A stretch of 64,000 nucleotides of DNA from Mytilus trossulus (Eukaryota > Mollusca > Bivalvia > Mytilida > Mytilidae): assembly GCF_036588685.1 (NCBI RefSeq), contig NC_086378.1, positions 14,115,578 through 14,179,577 of the forward strand, read 5' to 3'. The notes beneath the pieces were generated by a model that was not told the origin of the DNA, did not search any database, and was given only the letters and a program-made list of their open reading frames with translations. The translations under genes were made by a program, and so were the position numbers. Shown here one piece after another: positions 57,490 to 64,000 of this stretch (within the stretch, counting starts at the first letter, position 1; each line of letters begins with the position of its first letter).

Positions 57490-60400
57490 TTTTTCCTTTT
57501 TCGATATTCAAATTTTAAAAAATATTACAAGTCCAAACTAAATTTTTTTTTCCTCAAAATTTTTTTTCCTCAAAATTTTTTTTTCCTCAAAATTTTTTTT
57601 CCTCAAAATTTTTTTTTCCTCAAAATTTTTTTCCTCAAATTTTTTTTTTTCTCAAATTTTTTTTTTCCTCAAATTTTTTTTTCCTCAAATTTTTTTTCCT
57701 CAAAATTTTTATTTTTCTCCAATTTTTTTTCCTCAAAATTTTTTTTCCTCAAATTTTTTTTCTCAAATTGTTTTTTTTCCTCATTTATTTTCGTTTCTTT
57801 ATTCAATTTCTTTTTCCTTATTCGATTTTTATTTCCTTTTTCATATTCATTTTCTTTTTCGGTTTCTATTTCCTTATTTAGTTTCTATTTCCTTATTGGG
57901 TTTCTATTTCCTTATTCGGTTTCGATTTCCTTATTCGGTTTCTAGTTCCTTATTCGATTTTCATTTCCTTATTCGGTTTCTTTTTCCTTTTTCAATATTC
58001 ATTTCCTTTTTCGTTTCTATTTCCTTATTCGGTTTCTGTTTCCTTATTTGATTTCTTTTTCCTTATTCAATTTTCATTTCCTTATTCGGTTTCTATTTCC
58101 TTATTCGATTTTCATTTCCTTATTCGGTTTCTTTTTCCTTTTTCAATATTCATTTCCTTTTTCGGTTTCTATTTCCTTATTCGGTTTCTATTTCCTTATT
58201 GGATTTTCATTTCCTTATTCGATTTCCATTTCCTTATTCGATTTCCATTTCCTTATTCGGTTTCTTTTTCCTTTTTCAATATTCATTTCCTTTTTCGGTT
58301 TCTATTTCCTTATTCGGTTTCTATTTCCTTATTGGATTTACATTTCCTTATTCGATTTCCATTTCCTTATTCAAATTTCATTTCCTTATTCGGTTTCTTT
58401 TTCCTTTTTCAATATTCATTTCCTTTTTCAGTTTCTTTTTCCTAATTCGGTTTCTGTTTCCTTATTTGATTTCTTTTTCCTTATTCAATTTTCATTTCCT
58501 TATTCGGTTTCTATTTCCTTATTGGATTTTCATTTCCTTATTCAATTTCCATTTTCTTATACGGTTTCTTTTTCCTTTTTCAATATTCATTTCCTTTTTC
58601 GGTTTCTATTTCCTTATTCAGTTTCTATTTCCTTATTCGGTTTCTATTTCCGTATTCGGTTTCTTTTTCCTTATTCGGTTTCTTTTTCCTTTTTCAATAT
58701 TCATTTCCTTTTTCGGTTTCTATTTCCTTATTTAGTTTCTATTTCCTTATTAGGTTTCTATTTCCTTATTCGGTTTCGATTCCCTTATTCGGTTTCTAGT
58801 TCCTTATTCGATTTTCATTTCCTTATTCGGTTTCTTTTTCCTTTTTCAATATTCATTTCCTTTTTCGGTTTCTATTTCCTTATTCGGTTTCTATTTCCTT
58901 ATTCGATTTTCATTTCCTTATTCGATTTCCATTTCCTAATTCGATTTCCATTTCCTTATTCGGTTTCTTTTTCTTTTTTCAATATTCATTTCCTTTTTCG
59001 GTTTCTATTTCCTTATTCGGTTTCTATTTCCTTATTCGATTTTCATTTCCTTATTCGATTGCTGTTTCCTTATTCGGTTTCTATTTCCTTATTCGGTTTC
59101 TATTTCCTTATTCGGTTTCTATTTCCTTATTGGATTTTCATTTCCTTATTCGATTTCCATTTCCTTATTCGATTTTCATTTCCTTATTCGGTTTCTTTTT
59201 CCTTTTTCAATATTCATTTCCTTTTTCGGTTTCTATTTCCTTATTCGGTTTCTATTTCCTTATTGGATTTTCATTTCCTTATTCGATTTCCATTTCCTTA
59301 TTCGATTTCTTTTTCCTTATTCGGTTTCTTTTTCCTTTTTCAATATTCATTTCCTTTTTCGGTTTCTATTTCCTTATTTAGTTTCTATTTCCTTATTGGG
59401 TTTCTATTTCCTTATTCGGTTTCGATTTCCTTATTCGGTTTCTAGTTCCTTATTCGATTTTCATTTCCTTATTCGGTTTCTTTTTCCTTTTTCAATATTC
59501 ATTTCCTTTTTCGGTTTCTATTTCCTTATTCGGTTTCTATTTCCTTATTGGATTTTCATTTCCTTATTCGATTTCCATTTCCTTATTCGGTTTCTTTTTC
59601 CTTTTTCAATATTCATTTCCTTTTTCGGTTTCTATTTCCTTATTCGGTTTCTATTTCCTTATTCGATTTTCATTTCCTTATTCGATTGCTGTTTCCTTAT
59701 TCGGTTTCTATTTCCTTATTCGGTTTCTATTTCCTTATTCGGTTTCTATTTCCTTATTCAGTTTCTATTTCCTTATTGGATTTTCATTTCCTTATTCGAT
59801 TTCCATTTCCTTATTCGATTTCCATTTCCTTATTCGGTTCCTTTTTCCTATTTCGATATTCAATTTTGAAAAATATTACAAGTCCAAACTAAATTTTTTT
59901 TTTGCTTCAAAATTTTTTTTCGACAAAATTTTTTTTTCCTCAAAATTTTTTTTCTTCAAAATTTTTTTTTCCTCAAAATTTTTTTCCTCAAATTTTTTTT
60001 TTCTCAATTTTTTTTTTTCCTCAAATTTTTTTTTCCTCAAATTTGTTTTCCTCAAAAAAAAATTTTTCTCAAATTTTTTTTCCTCAAAATTTTTTTTCCT
60101 CAAATTTTTTTTCTCAAATTCTTTTTTTTCCTCATTTTTTTTCGTTTCCTTATTCAATTTCTTTTTCCTTATTCGATTTTTATTTCCTTTTTCATATTCA
60201 TTTCCTTTTTTCGGTTTCTATTCCCTGAATCGGATTCTATTTCCTTATTGGGTTTCTATTTCCTTATTCGGTTTCGATTTCCTTATTTGGTTTCTAGTTC
60301 CTTATTCCATTTTCATTTCCTTATTCGGTTTCTTTTTCCTTTTTCAATATTCATTTCCTTTTTCGTTTCTATTTCCTTATTCGGTTTCTGTTTCCTTATT

Positions 60401-61597
60401 TGATTTCTTTTTCCTTATTCAATTTTCATTTCCTTATTTGGTTTCTATTTCCTTATTGGATTTTCATTTCCTTATTCAATTTCCATTTCCTTATACGGTT
60501 TCTTTTTCCTTTTTCAATATTCATTTCCTTTTTCGGTTTCTATTTCCTTATTCAGTTTCTATTTCCTTATTCGGTTTCTATTTCCTTATTCGGTTTCTTT
60601 TTCCTTATTCGGTTTCTTTTTCCTTTTTCAATATTCATTTCCTTTTTCGGTTTCTATTTCCTTATTTAGTTTCTATTTCCTTATTGGGTTTCTATTTCCT
60701 TATTCGGTTTCGATTTCCTTATTCGGTTTCTAGTTCCTTATTCGATTTTCATTTCCTTATTCGGTTTCTTTTTCCTTTTTCAATATTCATTTCCTTTTTC
60801 GGTTTCTATTTCCTTATTCGGTTTCTATTTCCTTATTGGATTTTCATTTCCTTATTCAATTTCCATTTCCTTATTCGATTTCCATTTCCTTATTCGGTTT
60901 CTTTTTCCTTTTTCAATATTCATTTCCTTTTTCGGTTTCTATTTCCTTATTCGGTTTCTATTTCCTTATTCGATTTTCATTTCCTTATTCGATTGCTGTT
61001 TCCTTATTCGGTTTCTATTTCCTTATTCGGTTTCTATTTCCTTATTCGGTTTCTATTTCCTTATTCGGTTTCTATTTCCTTATTGGATTTTCATTTCCTT
61101 ATTCGATTTCCATTTCCTTATTCGATTTCCATTTCCTTATTCGGTTCCTTTTTCCTTTTTCGATATTCAATTTTGAAAAATATTACAAGTCCAAACAAAA
61201 TTTTTTTTGCTTCAAAATTTTTTTTCCTTCAAAATTTTTTTTCCTCAAAATTTTTTTTTCCTCAAAATTTTCCTCAAATTTTTTATCCTCAAAATTTTTT
61301 TTTCCTCAAATTTTTTATCCTCAAAATTTTTTTTTCCTCAAATTTTTTATCCTCAAAATTTTTTTTCTCAAAAAGTTTTTCAAATTTTTTTTTCGTTTCC
61401 TTATTCGTTCTTTTTCATTTCCTTATACAGTTTCTATTTCCTTATTCGATTTCCATTTCCTTATTCGATTTTCATTTCCTTATTCGGTTTCTTTTTCCTT
61501 ATTCAGTTTCTTTTTCCTTATTCGGTTTCTGTTTCCTTATTTGATTTCTTTTTCCTTATTCAATTTTCATTTCCTTATTCGGTTATTATTTCCTTAT
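57490..61597 (+). repeat. 4.1-kb pyrimidine-rich satellite with 19-bp monomer and T-rich blocks
   Basis: Three super-blocks begin with the same non-satellite leader containing TATTACAAGTCCAAAC, at 57523, 59874 and 61191. Each continues with about 200-250 bp of TTTTTTTTCCTCAAAA-type units. A field of 19-bp monomers like TATTTCCTTATTCGGTTTC follows, about 2.1 kb, 1.0 kb and 0.2 kb. The interspersed marker TTTTTCAATATTCATTTCC recurs at distances near 114, 133, 152 and 171 bp, all multiples of 19. The + strand is almost all C and T. The monomer lacks stop codons, so three forward frames stay open for up to 465 codons as Phe/Ile/Ser/Leu/Tyr/Pro strings with a 19-residue period. They are not protein genes. 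Confidence 0.95.
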
Positions 61598-62627
61598 ATT
61601 TACAACTATCAAACATCAACACGCACCAAACTGGATGTAATTGAAAGATATCTAGAGGTCAATATACAGGCTCGAACAAAAGACAAAAAAGGAAAAGTAT
61701 AGCGAGCTTTTTGGGATGAAGTAAAGACCGAACGTCAGTTTTAGTCGGATATACTTTAATGTTAGTCTTACATGTATAGATGTGTACATATATCATTGAT
61801 TCAGGGGCGATGGCAAATAGACACTGATAAGTCTTAAATAAAATTTTATAGTTTTGAATGTTTCTTCATCAGTTGACTAAAAATAAGTGGAGGTATGTTC
61901 TTATTGCCGACAAGAGAGGCACTCAACCTATATTAATTTGTGCATAAAGCGATTGAAAGTTGCTAAATACTGAATGTTTTTGCCACAAATGCGAAAGTTT
62001 TAATCTGTGTATATATACTTAAAATACGATGATAAAATTCATGTCTTTTTCAGGATTTCTGTCAGATCCAACCATGTAGTAAGTCATGTTGGTGAGATAT
62101 GGTTTTAGTCGATGATGTTCCTGAAGAACCTGTAGTACAAAGTATATCACTGGATTGAGCTCTCTGTCTAAGTGTATCATTAAAGTGCTTTGCTTTGAGC
62201 TGAGTTCATTGCTGTGCAATTCATTCTTTGTGAAATAAAGATTTGACATACAACTCTCATGTACAAGGATTTGTCAAAGTAGTATTCATTCTATGTACAA
62301 TGTACTAGTATGTAATAGGGAGATAAAAAATAGCATTTTATTTCGATTTGAACCAAACATTATGTGTCTATTGATCAAATTGAAGAAGAAAAACCGGACA
62401 ATGCTACTCCCCCTTCAAGCAATATTATGCTAGGTTGTTTTAATACATCTGTATTGCCTACTAAAGACTAGGACCTGAGTGTAAATGGTCATTCAATTAT
62501 GTGAAGAAGAAAAAAATTAGGCCTATCTGGCCTAATTGATTTCTAAAACTATTATATTTCATTGTACCTGTTCAACATTTTTTCATTTATTTGTTTATTT
62601 CTTAATTTGTGTGAATTAACATATGTT
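61598..62627. other. No supportable gene
   Basis: Ordinary AT-rich sequence. A 76-codon minus frame at 62019-62249 has no signal peptide or domain. Confidence 0.4.
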
Positions 62628-62950
62628 TGGATTGGGAAACAAGTTTTGCAACTTATATTAATCCCTTTCCACTTTGCGGGTGAGAGTGCTGCCTTGAAGC
62701 GGCATTAGCCTACTCTTTGTCGAAATCTACAAGGGTGTCTTTAACGTGCAAGAGATATGGCTCTCTCTTATCACGGGTCAGCCATTTATCGTCCCCTTGC
62801 GACGGACTATCATCGTTTCCTTAAGACCATACTCGCAAATGGTGTCAAGGGAGAGCAGAAAATTGAGTCCCTGAAATTGTCATCCCGAACGGGAATCGAA
62901 CCAGGAACCTTTAAGTTAGTAGTTCGATGATCTAACCACTACACCACGAC
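62628..62950 (-). mobile_element. tRNA-headed SINE
   Basis: On the minus strand the head (62950-62881) contains box A TGGTGTAGTGG (62946-62936) and box B GGTTCGATTCC (62902-62892), both matching the pol III consensus at tRNA-like spacing. The body includes AAGGGGACGATAAATGGCTG, AGAGCCATATCTCTTGCACG and GGCAGCACTCTCACCCGCAA. The tail runs to TTGTTTCCCAATCC near 62635. A body of this type is familiar to me from bivalve SINEs, but the family is not assigned. About 320 bp in all. Confidence 0.85.
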
Positions 62951-63487
62951 TCTCACTAACATTGTTACAGTAAATGTTTTAAATTACTACACTTTCATAC
63001 CACAACAAATACTGTAATGGTATCACTTATATTTGTGTCCATATATTATAACCAAAAAAATAAAAAGAGAATAATTTTGCACTACCATTTTTGTATTGAA
63101 TATTATAACTTTTTAGATATCTAGACACATTAACTAGATGCTCATAATATCCACTTTACATGCTTGAATTCTACCAGATTACTCTAAGAACAGTTATGAG
63201 TCTTTGAAGCATGCTGACAAAGGATCTTTCCACGATATCATTTTCACATTAGTAAAAACTCCTTTTTGCTTTGACAAGCTTTGGAGGAAATATTATCAAA
63301 GAATTGAAGAAAAAACCACAACACATAAGTTCTCTTTCTAGTTCATCTAGCCCCAAGCATCATGTCAGGCATTTTCATTACTAAAAAAAAAAAAATCGAC
63401 ATTTTGACAAAAAGTTTTACTAATGATACTGACGATCCACCATAAAGTAATATACATAGATCCATACAAATAGTAAGCAAATACATA
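62951..63487. other. No supportable gene
   Basis: AT-rich, no coding signal. Confidence 0.4.
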
Positions 63488-63665
63488 TGAAAAAGATGTG
63501 GTATGATTGCCAATGAGACCAAAATGACACAGAAATTAAAACAACTACAGTACGACCTTCAACAATGAGCAAAGCCCATACCGCATAGTCAGATATTAAA
63601 GGCCCCGAAATGACAATGTAGAACAATTCAAACGAGAAAACTGACGGCCTTATTTATGTACAAAT
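63488..63665 (-). repeat. Dispersed repeat family R2 (inverted)
   Basis: GATGTGGTATGATTGCCAAT, TACGACCTTCAACAATGAGC, CCCATACCGCATAGTCAGAT and GAAAACTGACGGCCTTATTT form a well-preserved inverted R2 copy. Confidence 0.93.
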
Positions 63666-64000
63666 AATAAACGAAAAACAAATCCACACTCATCTGTGTC
63701 CACACTTGTTATCTAATAAAATATCATACAAACACTATATATATATATATATTATTAATTCGTATATTTTAACATATTTGATTCGTTTAGAGATAGTCAC
63801 ATGTTAAACTATATTTTCGAAGGTAGAGAAAAAACGGCGGATAGCAAAAAGCATATTGACCGGCAAAAAGCATATCGCACGGTTATTTTTAGAATATCTA
63901 AAAACCGATATACTTTGTGACGTCATGTACTGAATTTCAGGGGCGGATTCTGGATTTTAGAAAAGGGGCGACATTTTTAAAGATGGCTGAGCGAAGCGAG
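63666..64000. other. TA microsatellite and uncharacterised end
   Basis: A TA tract lies at about 63737-63753. AGCAAAAAGCATATTGACCG and GGCAAAAAGCATATCGCACG (63845-63880) form a short direct repeat. The last 60 bp (GGGGCGGATTCTGGATTTTA) look like the edge of another interspersed repeat cut by the window. Confidence 0.4.

Noticed and set aside
58048..59445. 465-codon open frame rich in Phe, Ile, Ser and Leu (with similar frames at 60438-61544 and 60836-61702)
   Set aside because: All three forward frames are open because the 19-bp monomer has no stop codon. The 19-residue period and lack of a real start or domain show it is a satellite.
62881..62950. A functional tRNA gene on the minus strand
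   Set aside because: Boxes A and B are present, but acceptor and anticodon stems pair poorly by eye. It is continuous with a SINE body, so a tRNA-derived SINE head is the better call.

Overview
This window looks like nuclear DNA from a bivalve mollusc, most likely a mussel (Mytilus or a close relative). The reasons are strong AT-richness, spliceosomal GT-AG introns, a defensin-like cysteine-rich peptide gene, and many dispersed short repeats of a kind I recognise from mussel genomes. I had no database, so the species is an inference. There are no bacterial operons, rRNA genes or CRISPR arrays. Coding density is very low, and most long open frames are repeat artefacts.

Layout. 1-4390: three head-to-tail 356-bp repeat units (1124-2213), then a repeat with two 757-bp and two 240-bp tandem units (2400-4390). 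4734-6042: the main exon of a condensation/acyltransferase-like gene with an HHxxxD motif. 6043-21670: dispersed repeats and plain AT-rich DNA, with a palindromic MITE (13605-14190) and local duplications. 21683-22511 (+): a complete two-exon CDS for a 92-residue secreted precursor with an acidic middle and a basic tail. 24326-26229 (-): a signal-peptide exon and a cysteine-rich exon of a ten-cysteine defensin-like gene. The intron between them holds a tandem array that resembles its own 5' splice site. 27926-30330: a large inverted repeat. 34903-37500: a decayed Ty3/gypsy-type gag-protease remnant. 38926-39350: a 32-bp satellite. 41344-43219 (-): a two-exon gene for a secreted 11-cysteine peptide. 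45451-52730: a 7.28-kb interval bounded by 27-bp inverted termini and TA dinucleotides, holding dyad-repeat and 29-bp arrays. 57490-61597: 4.1 kb of pyrimidine-rich satellite. 62628-62950 (-): a tRNA-headed SINE.

How the genes relate. The three small secreted-peptide genes lie within about 22 kb. Each has a signal peptide on its first coding exon and at least one short downstream exon, as many mollusc host-defence peptide genes do. They share no obvious sequence, so this may be a loose cluster of effector peptides in a repeat-rich accessory region or a coincidence. The acyltransferase-like gene is separate from them and lacks its 5' exon(s).
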